64,000 bases of DNA from Halorubrum amylolyticum (GTDB taxonomy: Archaea > Halobacteriota > Halobacteria > Halobacteriales > Haloferacaceae). Shown piece after piece: positions 24,489-32,440 of the stretch. Each line of letters opens with the position of its first letter. Position 1 is the first letter of the stretch. Below the pieces are notes generated by a model that searched no databases, had not been told where the DNA came from, and worked only from the letters and a program-made list of their open reading frames with translations. The stretch spans positions 1-64,000 of the forward strand of contig NZ_SDJP01000015.1 in assembly GCF_004114995.1 (NCBI RefSeq), given 5' to 3'. A program made the translations under genes and the position numbers.

Positions 24489-26618
24489 TTACTCGTTCGG
24501 TTCGACGAGGATTCGCGAGCGCATCTCCAGGTGGAGCGCGCTACAGAAGTACGCGCAGTACGCCCAGAACACGCCGGGCTGGTCGGCCGTGAACGTCACC
24601 TCACGGGTGTCCTGCGGCGCCAGCGCGAGGTTGATGTCGTACTCCGGAATCGCGATCGAGTGGATCACGTCGCTCGTGGTCTCGACGTTCGATATCTTGA
24701 GGTGGACCTCGTCGCCCTCCTGCAGCGTGACCTCGGGGAAGGCGTACTCGTTGCGGCGCGCCCACATCTCGATCTCCACGGTACCGTCGTCGACCCGCTC
24801 GAAGGACTCCTCGCCCTCGGCGACGTAGTCGATCTCGTAGTCGTCGGTGTCCCACGTCTTCGCCGGCTCGATCTTGTCCTTGTGGACGATGCTGGCGTCG
24901 TGCGGTTCGGGGTACGAGGGCTTGTCCTTGATCAGCTGCATCCCGGCCTCGTCGTCGCCGATGTGGAACAGCTGGTCGTTCTCCGGGTGGATCGGCCCGA
25001 CCGGAAGGAACCGGTCCTTCGAGAGCTTGTTCAGCGAGACGAGGTAGTCGCCCTGCGGCGACGCCGTGTACGACTCCGCGGCGATGAGGTGGCCGGGGTT
25101 GTAGTGCACGTCGTGCTTCTCGACGATCGGCTCCTCGGAGCCGGCCTCGGCCTCGACGGCGGCCTCGTAGTCCCACTTGACGACCTGCGAGTCGATGAAC
25201 AGGGTCGTGTACGCGTGTCCCCGGTCGTCGTACGCCGTGTGGAGCGGCCCCATCCCGACGCGGGGCCGGCCGACGATGGACTCCTGCGGATCGTCGACCT
25301 CGGCGATCGCTTCGATGTCGATGACCGTACAGGTCGGGTCGAGTTTGCCGGAGGCGATGGCGTAGTTCCCGTCGGGCGTCACGCTGACGCCGTGCGGGCT
25401 CTTCGGCGTCGCCACGTACCGGACGATCGGCCGGTCGCCCCCGTTCAGCGAGCTGTCCATCGTCCCGTCGACGACGGGCACGCCGCTTATCTCCTCGTAC
25501 TCGCCGTTCTCGACGGCATCCCAGATCGCGGGGATGTCGAACGCCTTCACGTAGTCGCGGTCCGATCGGGCCATCTCGGACTCCGTGACGCCCTCCTCGC
25601 TGTTGTAGCCGGTCGCGAAGAACCAGCGGCCCTCCTTGCCGCCGTCCCCGTTGTCCATGTTCCCGTCGACCTCGACCTGCCACTCGACGTCCATCGTCTC
25701 GGGGTTGATGGCGGTGAGGACGGAGCCGTACTCGTCGGGGCTCTGCACGTCGCGTCCGTCGTTCGGCATCGGCACGCGGAACTCGCCGACGCCGAAGACG
25801 AGCTGCGTGTCGGGCAGCTGCATACACGCGCCGTGAACGCCCTGACAGTTCGGGACGTTCGTGATCGCGTCCGTCTCGAAGTACTCCAGGTCGACGCGGG
25901 CCATCCGCCCGTTCGCCTTGTCGTTGACGAACAGCCAGCGCCCGTCGTAGTCGTTGTCGGTCTGGGAGACGCGCGGGTGGTGGGTGTCGCCCCACACGTG
26001 GCCGTCGCCCTCCTCTTCCAGCATCTGGCTCGACTTCGCGTCGTGGCCGTAGCCACGGGCGCTCTCCGCCTGGAACACCGGAATCCGCATCAGCTCCCGC
26101 ATCGACGGGAGTCCGACGACACGGATCTCGCCGGTGTGACCGCCGGAGAGGAACCCGTAGTACTCGTCGTGCTCGCCCGGTGCGACCTTATGCTCGCCGC
26201 TGGCGGCCGCGCCGCCCGAGTCGCCTCCCTCCTCGTCCGCGAGGATGCTCGTACAGCCGGCGAGGCCGCTCATGGCCCCGACCGCGGCGCCGGCCTTCAT
26301 GAAGTCGCGCCGCCCGAGTTCGAGGCGCGGGAGATCGAGGGTCGGGCGCTTCGCCGCGGTCGCGTCGGTCCCCTTCGCGGTCGAGGCGATGTCGCGCTCG
26401 TGGTCGGTCAGCAGGTGCTCGATCGTCCGTCCGTCGACGATCTCCGGCTCGTCGGTCGCCGATTCCGAGCCCGTCTCGGTCGCGTTCGCCGTCTCCGCGT
26501 CGTTCGCGGTCGCGTTCGCCGTCTCCGCGTCGTTCGCGGTCGCGTCCACCGACTGCTCGTCGGCGTGTTCGTCGGTTCGTGCCGTCCGCTCGTCGCTCGC
26601 GTTCGGATCTATAGTCAT
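24489..26618 (-). CDS. nosZ: Nitrous oxide reductase (NosZ), Tat-exported
   Basis: 709 residues. It reduces N2O to N2 outside the membrane. The CuA site is at the C-terminus: Cys688, Cys692, His696 and Met699 in YCAYFCSALHLEM. CuZ-type His motifs of the beta-propeller are present (GYGHDAKSS, GDTHHPR, GPLHTAYDDRGHAY, HYNPGHLIAAES, EPHDAS). The Tat motif LGRRDFMKAG and lipobox-like LAGC (Cys122) lie unusually far in, after ~100 acidic residues that include two copies of a ten-residue Ala/Asn repeat. The ATG at 26618 overlaps the stop of the upstream regulator by four bases. First structural gene of nosZ-nosB-like-nosD-nosF-nosY. Confidence 0.95.
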   Translation of the reverse strand: MTIDPNASDERTARTDEHADEQSVDATANDAETANATANDAETANATETGSESATDEPEIVDGRTIEHLLTDHERDIASTAKGTDATAAKRPTLDLPRLELGRRDFMKAGAAVGAMSGLAGCTSILADEEGGDSGGAAASGEHKVAPGEHDEYYGFLSGGHTGEIRVVGLPSMRELMRIPVFQAESARGYGHDAKSSQMLEEEGDGHVWGDTHHPRVSQTDNDYDGRWLFVNDKANGRMARVDLEYFETDAITNVPNCQGVHGACMQLPDTQLVFGVGEFRVPMPNDGRDVQSPDEYGSVLTAINPETMDVEWQVEVDGNMDNGDGGKEGRWFFATGYNSEEGVTESEMARSDRDYVKAFDIPAIWDAVENGEYEEISGVPVVDGTMDSSLNGGDRPIVRYVATPKSPHGVSVTPDGNYAIASGKLDPTCTVIDIEAIAEVDDPQESIVGRPRVGMGPLHTAYDDRGHAYTTLFIDSQVVKWDYEAAVEAEAGSEEPIVEKHDVHYNPGHLIAAESYTASPQGDYLVSLNKLSKDRFLPVGPIHPENDQLFHIGDDEAGMQLIKDKPSYPEPHDASIVHKDKIEPAKTWDTDDYEIDYVAEGEESFERVDDGTVEIEMWARRNEYAFPEVTLQEGDEVHLKISNVETTSDVIHSIAIPEYDINLALAPQDTREVTFTADQPGVFWAYCAYFCSALHLEMRSRILVEPNE
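26481..26540 (-). repeat. 30-base tandem repeat, two copies, in the nosZ N-terminal extension
   Basis: Two perfect copies at 26481-26510 and 26511-26540, encoding the Ala-Asn-Asp-Ala-Glu-Thr-Ala-Asn-Ala-Thr unit ahead of the Tat signal. Confidence 0.9.
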
Positions 26619-26989
26619 TGTTGGGTGGTGGCGTCGGCTTCGTCGCCGTCGCGTTCCGTTCGGACCGTTCGAGCGAGCCGCTCGATCGCCGGCTCGCCGA
26701 GCACCGTCCGGATCTCGTCGGCGAACTCCGGGACCAGTCGCTCGCGGGCGGCCTCGACGTCGAACCGGTAGCGGTGCCGCGTTCCGCCGCGGTACCGCTC
26801 CGACTCTCGGTCGACGAACCCCTTCTCGACGAGTCGGTCGACGGTCCGCTTGACCGTCGTGTACGCGACGTCGTCGCCGCGGCCCTCGACCGCGTCGAGC
26901 AGGTCGCGTGCCGTGAGGGGGTCGTCGGCGCGCCGCAGGACGGCGAGGAGCTCGCGTTCCCGCGGTCCGAGCTGTGTCCACTGAGTCAT
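26615..26989 (-). CDS. BlaI/MecI/CopY-type winged-helix regulator coupled to nosZ
   Basis: 124 residues. The N-terminal winged helix shows the family hallmark VAYTTVKRTVDRLVEKGFV followed by a basic wing (ESERYRGGTRHRYRF). The C-terminal helical part would dimerise. Its stop overlaps the nosZ start (ATGA), so it is the first gene of the nos operon. BlaI/CopY proteins are usually repressors that respond to metals or ligands; here copper or N2O/redox control of nos is plausible inference. Inverted repeats upstream (27003-27048) are candidate operators. Confidence 0.85.
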   Translation of the reverse strand: MTQWTQLGPRERELLAVLRRADDPLTARDLLDAVEGRGDDVAYTTVKRTVDRLVEKGFVDRESERYRGGTRHRYRFDVEAARERLVPEFADEIRTVLGEPAIERLARTVRTERDGDEADATTQQ

Positions 26990-27002
26990 TGGTGACCGGA
27001 GC

Positions 27003-27075
27003 CGAACCGATGGGTTCGACCCCGCAACTGATCACTACGGTCGAACCCCCCGGATAGCTGGCGGCGAACTGTTCG
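27003..27075 (-). promoter_or_regulatory. nos operon control region with nested inverted repeats
   Basis: A perfect ten-base inverted repeat GGGTTCGACC (27012-27021) and GGTCGAACCC (27039-27048) flanks 17 bases; a further CCGAACC arm lies at 27002-27008. Upstream is CGAA-CTG-TTCG (27065-27075), a NarO-type site with three instead of four central bases, followed on the minus strand by a TATA-like AGCTATCC (plus-strand 27052-27059). This layout suggests dual control by a NarO-like activator and the BlaI/CopY-like protein. Confidence 0.5.
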
Positions 27076-27080
27076 GAGGT

Positions 27081-27908
27081 TTAAGTACCGTCTCCGAACG
27101 CCTGCGAGAAGAGCGTGTCCGTCACGGTCCGGAGGTGCTCCGAGACCGTGGACTTCGCGAGGTCGAGATCGGCGGCGATCTCCTCCGCGGAGGCGCCGTC
27201 GCCGTTGAAGTACCCCTTCTCGGCCGCGACGGCGGCGACCTCCGCCTGTCGATCCGTCACGCCCGCGAGATCGACCGGGACGACATCTCTGCACGCGTCG
27301 CCCTCGGCGCTCCGGTCTCCGCGATCGACGCACAGGCGGCGGAGCTCCACCCCGAGCCCGGCGGCCTCGCACTCGTCGACGATCGCCTGTAGCTCCTCGT
27401 GGCCCGTCAGCACGAACGAGACGAGCAGCTCGCCGTCCTCCATCTCGCTCCGGCGCGGCGACACCGGGAAGTTCGCGAACGCCGACGGGAGCCCGCCGCA
27501 CGAGCAGCCCTCGCAGGCGATCTCCCCCGCGGGGGGCGAAGACGACTCGGGCGTCGCCCCCGAGGACCCCTCGGCGACTGCCCCCGAGGACGGTTCCGCG
27601 GCCGGCGGCGCGGACGGACCGGCGGCGGCGTCGGCTCCCGTCTCGGCCTCCGGCGCGTCGATCGCGACCCCGCCGTCGGTCGCGGGACGCTCACAGGTGA
27701 TCTCGTAGCGGCCGTGCGCTTCACCGGCGAACTCGACGAGATCGAGGCCGCTCGGCGGGTCCTCGGGCGGGTCGGGGGCGACGAACTCGACGCGGGCGTC
27801 GTCGGCGTCGACTCGGAACTCCTCGACCGCAGTGATCGACGAGAGCGCGGCCACGGGACAGCCCTCGCAGGCCGAGACCGCGAGTTCGACGTGAATCCCG
27901 TTGGTCAT
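27081..27908 (-). CDS. NarO/DmsR-like Cys-rich HTH_10 regulator
   Basis: 275 residues. The N-terminus has ACEGCP (Cys14 and Cys17), a Cys near residue 73, then a low-complexity Pro/Ser/Ala linker and a second Cys cluster CEGCSCGG, followed by further single Cys residues and a C-terminal HTH_10 (DRQAEVAAVAAEKGYFN, then LDLAKSTVSEHLRTV). This arrangement matches haloarchaeal NarO and DmsR, which sense oxygen or redox, probably through a metal cluster, and activate anaerobic respiration genes. It lies just upstream of the nos operon on the same strand. A TATA-like TTATAT (plus-strand 27934-27939) is ~28 bases before the ATG. NarO versus DmsR cannot be settled here. Confidence 0.75.
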   Translation of the reverse strand: MTNGIHVELAVSACEGCPVAALSSITAVEEFRVDADDARVEFVAPDPPEDPPSGLDLVEFAGEAHGRYEITCERPATDGGVAIDAPEAETGADAAAGPSAPPAAEPSSGAVAEGSSGATPESSSPPAGEIACEGCSCGGLPSAFANFPVSPRRSEMEDGELLVSFVLTGHEELQAIVDECEAAGLGVELRRLCVDRGDRSAEGDACRDVVPVDLAGVTDRQAEVAAVAAEKGYFNGDGASAEEIAADLDLAKSTVSEHLRTVTDTLFSQAFGDGT

Positions 27909-28063
27909 GTCTGTACGTAGGGGCGCTATGGGCCATATAACGACGAGAGGTTTCCAGCCCGATGAAAACGCTTCGAGGGGGCCGACACCGCCCTCGAGGC
28001 CGGCTCCCCGCGATCCGTTCCGGTGAGCGCGCCCTTTTCCCGTCTCGGGCGGTACCGAGAGCC

Positions 28064-28861
28064 ATGCCGCCCCTCGAACTCCCGCTCGGCCTCGGCACGT
28101 CCGGCCTTGACGACCCCGCGGAGTGTGCCGCCACCGTGACCGCCGCCCTGGAGGCGGGGTACCGCCACGTCGACACCGCCCAGATGTACGGCAACGAGGC
28201 GGCCGTCGGCGAGGGAATCACCGCGGCCGACGTCGACCGCGACGATGTGATCGTTGCCACGAAGGTCCACCCCGACAACCTCGCCCCCGAGGACGTCCGC
28301 GAGACCGCCCGCGAGAGCCTCGACCGGCTGGGGCTCGACCGCGTCGACCTCCTGTACGCCCACTGGCCGACCGGGGCGTACGACCCGGCGGCGACGCTCC
28401 CGGCGTTCGACGCACTCTGCGAGGAGGGGCTCACCGACCACGTCGGCGTCTCGAACTTCACGCCGGAGCTGTTTCGGGAGGCCGATCAGATCCTCGACGC
28501 GCCGATCGCCGCCCATCAGGTGGAGTGTCACCCGCAGTTCCAACAGCCGGCGCTCCGCGAGCTCGCGGCCGAGCGCGACCACCGGCTCGTCGGCTACTCC
28601 CCGCTGGCCCGCGGAGACCTGTTCGACGACGACGAGCTCCTCGCGATCGCCGACCGCCACGGCCTCTCCCCGTCGATCCTCGCCCTCGGCTGGGCGGTCG
28701 CTCGCGGCGTGACCCCGATCCCGAAGGCGACCGGCAACCACGTGACCGAGAACCTGCGCGCGGCCGACGCCGCGGTCCCCGAGAGCGCCCTCGACGCGAT
28801 CGACGCGCTGGAGCGCGGCGAGCGCCGGATAGACCCCGACGACGCGGCGTGGAACCGGTGA
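28064..28861 (+). CDS. Aldo/keto reductase
   Basis: 265 residues. The AKR tetrad is visible: Asp and Tyr in HVDTAQMYGNE, Lys in VIVATKVHPDN and His in LYAHWP. NADP-binding residues lie near PIPKATGNHVTENLRA. The barrel is complete. It reduces aldehydes or ketones with NADPH in the cytoplasm; substrate unknown. The ATG at 28064 is supported by a TATA-like CCTTTTCC at 28033-28040, ~28 bases upstream. The neighbouring minus-strand phosphotransferase remnant ends 16 bases downstream. Confidence 0.9.
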   Translation: MPPLELPLGLGTSGLDDPAECAATVTAALEAGYRHVDTAQMYGNEAAVGEGITAADVDRDDVIVATKVHPDNLAPEDVRETARESLDRLGLDRVDLLYAHWPTGAYDPAATLPAFDALCEEGLTDHVGVSNFTPELFREADQILDAPIAAHQVECHPQFQQPALRELAAERDHRLVGYSPLARGDLFDDDELLAIADRHGLSPSILALGWAVARGVTPIPKATGNHVTENLRAADAAVPESALDAIDALERGERRIDPDDAAWNR

Positions 28862-28876
28862 GCGAAAGGAGACCGC

Positions 28877-29328
28877 TCAGACCGCGTCCAGCCGCGCCCG
28901 AAGCTCCGCGTCCGCCCGGTCGACGAGCGACTCCAGCGGCTCGTCGAGATACGTCGCCCACTGGTCGATGAAGCCCGAGCGCCCGAGCATCCGGACGACC
29001 TCGTACACCGGGCGCCGCTCGGCGAACCCCGGCGGGAGCCCGCCGGCGCGGTGGCGAGGTACGGCACCGACGCGTTCGGGTCGCCGGCCAGCACTCCGGG
29101 ACCCGCAACCGACCGCTCCGCGTCGAGGTACCGGAGCACGGCCAGCTCGCGGGCGATCCGGGTTCCGTCGTCGTCGACCGCGACCTTACAGAACGCGCGA
29201 TCCCCGTCGGCGAAGGCGACGCCGACCGTCTCGTTGGCGCCGTTCCACGACGGCCCGACCCCGAACGTCCGGTCGACGGTTCGGTCCGGAAACGCCTCGC
29301 GGAGAGCGGTCGCGACCCTCTCGTCCAT
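28877..29328 (-). pseudogene. Broken aminoglycoside-phosphotransferase-like kinase gene
   Basis: Residues from the ATG at 29328 (MDERVATALREAFPDRTV to NASVPYLATAPA) look like the N-lobe of an APH-family kinase, with the ATP-site Lys in DRAFCKVAVDD. Near 29047 the frame breaks and a different frame encodes a plausible APH C-terminus (PPGFAERRPVYEVVRMLGRS to AELRARLDAV), ending at the TGA at 28877-28879. The catalytic loop and metal-binding Asp that should lie between are missing. An internal deletion of roughly 500 bases with a frame change explains this. The remnant cannot be active. Confidence 0.75.
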
Positions 29329-29473
29329 ACTCGCGTGTCACGCGCACCGGATGTTAAGGCTGCTGTCACGCTTGTTACCACGCGGCAGTGAAATCTGGTT
29401 ACAGCGCGCCGAAGTCGGCGGATATCGGGGATGACCGACAGTCTCATATTTGTTGTCGGAGTATCGGAAGGTC

Positions 29474-31561
29474 GTGACCGACGATTCGATCGACGGTCGG
29501 ATCGGATTCGAGACGGACGGGCGGACGCTGCGTATCCGGGACGCCTTAGAGGGCGAGGAGTTCCCGCTCCGCTTCGATCGGGAGCCGCAACCGCGGCCGG
29601 CGCTGCCCGACCTGTTCCCGGTTCCCGTCGATCGGGCCGTCAGCTTCGAGGCCGAATCGGTCTCGATCCCCTCCTACGCGTCCGTCATGCTCCGCAACGC
29701 CCACGGGGAGCTCGTCGCGCGGCTCGACGAGTCGATGGACTTCCCGCGAGCGACGTACTTCCTCGACGTCAGCGGGGTGACGAAGGCGTTCGTTCGGATT
29801 CCGGATATGGAGGTCTCCGCGACGGGAATGGTCGACTCGGAGGCCGTCGAGCTGACGTTCGACCGCCCGACCACCGTCACCGTCGGCGCGCGATCGCTGC
29901 ACACTCGGCCGGAGGCGACGATCACCGTTCCCGAGGACCCGACCGCGCTCGCCGAGGCGGTGTCGGTGCTCGGCTCGTCGATCAAGGAGTTCACCCCCGA
30001 GCGCTCGTGGCCGACGCTCCGCGGGTACCCGCCGCGGCTCCGCGTCGGCGACGAGCTCGACATCCCGAGCCCGCTCGTCACCCCCGACACCGGCGTCGAG
30101 GTCGTCGTTCGGCCCACGTACGCCGACGTCTTCCGACTCTCCACGCTGGCGTACTACCTCGGCGCTCGGGTCGTCGTCGGCGACGCGCCGGCGATCCGGC
30201 TCGACACCGGCTACGTCGAGTCGCTGCCGACCGAGGGCGTCGCGCTCGAAGAGCGCGTCGAGGAGCTGCTCCGGACGTGGCTCTTCCTCGACACGCTCGC
30301 GCGGACGGATGGGTACTTCGAGTCCGACCGCCACGAGTACGACCTGGTAGGCGCGGAACTCCCGTTTTACCCGCCGAATCTCGCTGAGCTGTCGATGAGC
30401 GAGCGGCTGATGGAGTATCTCGAGATCGACCCGGAGACCGTCATTCCGTACACGCCGGCGTGGCCCACCGAGGCGGTGCTCCGGCCGGTTCCCGAAGCCG
30501 CGGAGCTGCTTCCCCATCTCGCACATGTTCTCGCTCCGGTCCGTGTTCGGGGATCGTCGGAGCCGACGGCGGACGACCCGGTCGCGCTCGCGACATCGCC
30601 GTGGTCCGACATCGGATATTCCACCCCCAATGCCGAATTCGTTCCAAATCCGGACACCGATCCAATTCCCACCGAAACCGCGGTGTTGACGCGTGAAAGC
30701 TACGAGAACCATCTCGACAGATCCATAACCGCACCAGGAGAGATCAGCGTCGTCGTGCTGGTCGGCTCGCCGGAGCGGGGAAGCGCGGTCCGCCACGTGA
30801 TCGCCGATCGGGGTATTCCGGAGGACGTTGGATCGTGGGAAGTCCTCGAATCGCCGGACGCAGAAGCAGTCTCTTCTGTCTTCTCCGACGTCGATGTCGA
30901 TATCGTACAGTGCGGACTCCCAACCAAACAGCATCGGGTCATTACCGCAGCCGGGGATGTCAACCTCAACGACCTCGACGAAGCCCCGGCACTAACCGTG
31001 TTCGAGGAAACCAGAAACCCTGCGATCGGGATTTCGACGGTCGAGAACGGCGGCCTGTCGTCTATCATCGTCGATGAATCGATCGATATCGGCTCGTTTC
31101 GTTCGCTCGTTGCGTTACTGGCAGGAGGAGCACCCACTGGCACGAGCGTTTCTCTGGCTGCCATCGGAGACACGGCCCCGACACGGATCGTCGGTGATCC
31201 CGGCGCCGTGATCGCTTCCAACGCCACTTTGACGCTGCAGGTGAACCGTATCTTGTCTGACTCCTCTAACGCACACCGGATCGAGCGGATGTCCGTACTC
31301 TCACTCTTTGCGCGGCTCGGCGTCGAACAGCGACAGATCTTCGACAGATTTGACTCGACGAGCGAGTTGTCGGGAAGAGGGTGGATCGACGGACCGACAC
31401 TCGACTCCTCCGAGCTGCTCACGCTCCTCGATCAGGACGACTCGATCGTCCGTCTCAACGGGCGTCTCCTGTTGCCGGAAGATGTCGGGACCGAGGCCGA
31501 CATCGAGGAGTTGGCTCGACGACACCTCTCTGGAGACAGCGAACCGACGGATCGCGCGTGA
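29474..31561 (+). CDS. Large haloarchaeal protein of unknown function with a CHAT-like C-terminal region
   Basis: 695 residues from a GTG at 29474, chosen because CATATTTG (29445-29452) is centred ~26 bases upstream; a TTG at 29450 is the alternative. Residues ~1-370 are a haloarchaeal region with no motif I know (SWPTLRGYPPRL, ELPFYPPNLAELSMSERLMEYLE). Residues ~430-620 resemble a CHAT/caspase-like fold in pattern: DVDIVQCGL where active CHAT proteins have a strand ending in Gly-His, then ISTVENGGLSSIIVDE, a helix, and TRIVGDPGAVIASN. The catalytic His and Cys appear to be replaced. The last ~45 residues are charged. GC content falls after ~30600, so the C-terminal part may have a different origin. 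Confidence 0.7.
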   Translation: MTDDSIDGRIGFETDGRTLRIRDALEGEEFPLRFDREPQPRPALPDLFPVPVDRAVSFEAESVSIPSYASVMLRNAHGELVARLDESMDFPRATYFLDVSGVTKAFVRIPDMEVSATGMVDSEAVELTFDRPTTVTVGARSLHTRPEATITVPEDPTALAEAVSVLGSSIKEFTPERSWPTLRGYPPRLRVGDELDIPSPLVTPDTGVEVVVRPTYADVFRLSTLAYYLGARVVVGDAPAIRLDTGYVESLPTEGVALEERVEELLRTWLFLDTLARTDGYFESDRHEYDLVGAELPFYPPNLAELSMSERLMEYLEIDPETVIPYTPAWPTEAVLRPVPEAAELLPHLAHVLAPVRVRGSSEPTADDPVALATSPWSDIGYSTPNAEFVPNPDTDPIPTETAVLTRESYENHLDRSITAPGEISVVVLVGSPERGSAVRHVIADRGIPEDVGSWEVLESPDAEAVSSVFSDVDVDIVQCGLPTKQHRVITAAGDVNLNDLDEAPALTVFEETRNPAIGISTVENGGLSSIIVDESIDIGSFRSLVALLAGGAPTGTSVSLAAIGDTAPTRIVGDPGAVIASNATLTLQVNRILSDSSNAHRIERMSVLSLFARLGVEQRQIFDRFDSTSELSGRGWIDGPTLDSSELLTLLDQDDSIVRLNGRLLLPEDVGTEADIEELARRHLSGDSEPTDRA

Positions 31562-31652
31562 GAACGACGCTCCGAGCGAGGTAGCCAGAATCGTGGGGGG
31601 CGGTTCGCCACGACCGAGAACTTTTATTTTCGCTGCCGACGAACCCCCACGC

Positions 31653-31802
31653 ATGCCTCAGATCCACCTCGACGAGGCGACGGTCGAGCGGCTGGACGCG
31701 CTCCGGATGGACGACGAGGAGTACGACGAGATCGTCAGCGAGCTCATCAACATCTACGAGGCCGAGGAGCTGACGCTGTTCCGCGGGAGCGACCTCGAAT
31801 AG
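31653..31802 (+). CDS. 49-residue acidic haloarchaeal protein (DUF7557-like)
   Basis: The protein MPQIHLDEATVERLDALRMD through YEAEELTLFRGSDLE has a strand-helix-helix pattern (QIHLDEATVERLDALR) like the ribbon-helix-helix/antitoxin N-terminus, and recalls the small DUF7557 proteins. A TATA-like CTTTTATTTT at 31621-31630 sits ~27 bases before the ATG, so it is likely a real leaderless gene. No toxin is adjacent. Function unknown. Confidence 0.65.
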   Translation: MPQIHLDEATVERLDALRMDDEEYDEIVSELINIYEAEELTLFRGSDLE

Positions 31803-31870
31803 CGGTCTCGGGAGCGTGACCGCAAAGCTCCGCCGCCCGCGTCGCCGGCCTCACCCGGCCCTACCCGCTC

Positions 31871-32338
31871 TTACTCCTGATACGCGACCCGCACCTGTTC
31901 CCACCTCCCGACCTCTTCGAGGTGCGCCTGTAGCTGGTCGGCGTACTCCTGGACGAGCCGCTCGGCCGCGTCGAGCTCCTCGTCGGAGGGGCCGTTGGTT
32001 CCGCCTCCGCCGCCGAGTCCGAGCGCGCCCTTGATCGAGTCGACGAGGCCGCCGCCGGAGCCGCCGGACCCCCCGCCGCCGGAGCCGCCGGGGGCGCCGC
32101 CCATCGCCGCGACCTGCGACCGGACGTTCTCCAGCTCCGGCATGATCGCCGGGAGGCTGGAGGTGTCGGCGACGATCCGGGCGTCCTCGGGGTCGTCGGC
32201 GTCCTCGATCTCGAACTCGGTCGCGGTCATGATCAGCCCCCACTCCTGACTGGAGAACCGCGAGCCCGACACTCGGTCGGTAAACTGGTTGTCGACGGTC
32301 ATGCGCTCACCGACGATCGCGTCTGTCCACTCGCTCAT
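31871..32338 (-). CDS. DUF5799-type haloarchaeal protein
   Basis: 155 residues. The N-terminal ~85 residues (VDNQFTDRVSGSRFSSQEWG, then IMTATEFEIEDADDPEDARI and LPAIMPELENVRSQV) match my memory of DUF5799. A Gly/Ser-rich spacer follows (residues ~80-115), then a charged helix ending in QVRVAYQE. No signal or membrane segment. It is cytoplasmic and of unknown function. It is downstream of menC but separated by ~100 bases. Confidence 0.7.
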   Translation of the reverse strand: MSEWTDAIVGERMTVDNQFTDRVSGSRFSSQEWGLIMTATEFEIEDADDPEDARIVADTSSLPAIMPELENVRSQVAAMGGAPGGSGGGGSGGSGGGLVDSIKGALGLGGGGGTNGPSDEELDAAERLVQEYADQLQAHLEEVGRWEQVRVAYQE

Positions 32339-32440
32339 ACCCGTCTCTTCGGCGGTGGCGGTAAAAGCCCCTTCCCTCCGCCGCGAGCGGACTCCGCCGA
32401 GTTCGCCTTCGCGCCTGCGACTCTCGTCGTCGACGCCGAG

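Noticed and set aside
27962..28063. Upstream extension of the aldo/keto reductase from 27962
   Set aside because: The extension is Arg-rich and unlike the family; a TATA-like box at 28033-28040 supports the start at 28064.
31308..31652. N-terminal extension of the 49-residue protein at 31653
   Set aside because: It overlaps the end of the 695-residue protein in another frame, and a TATA-like box lies right before the short start.
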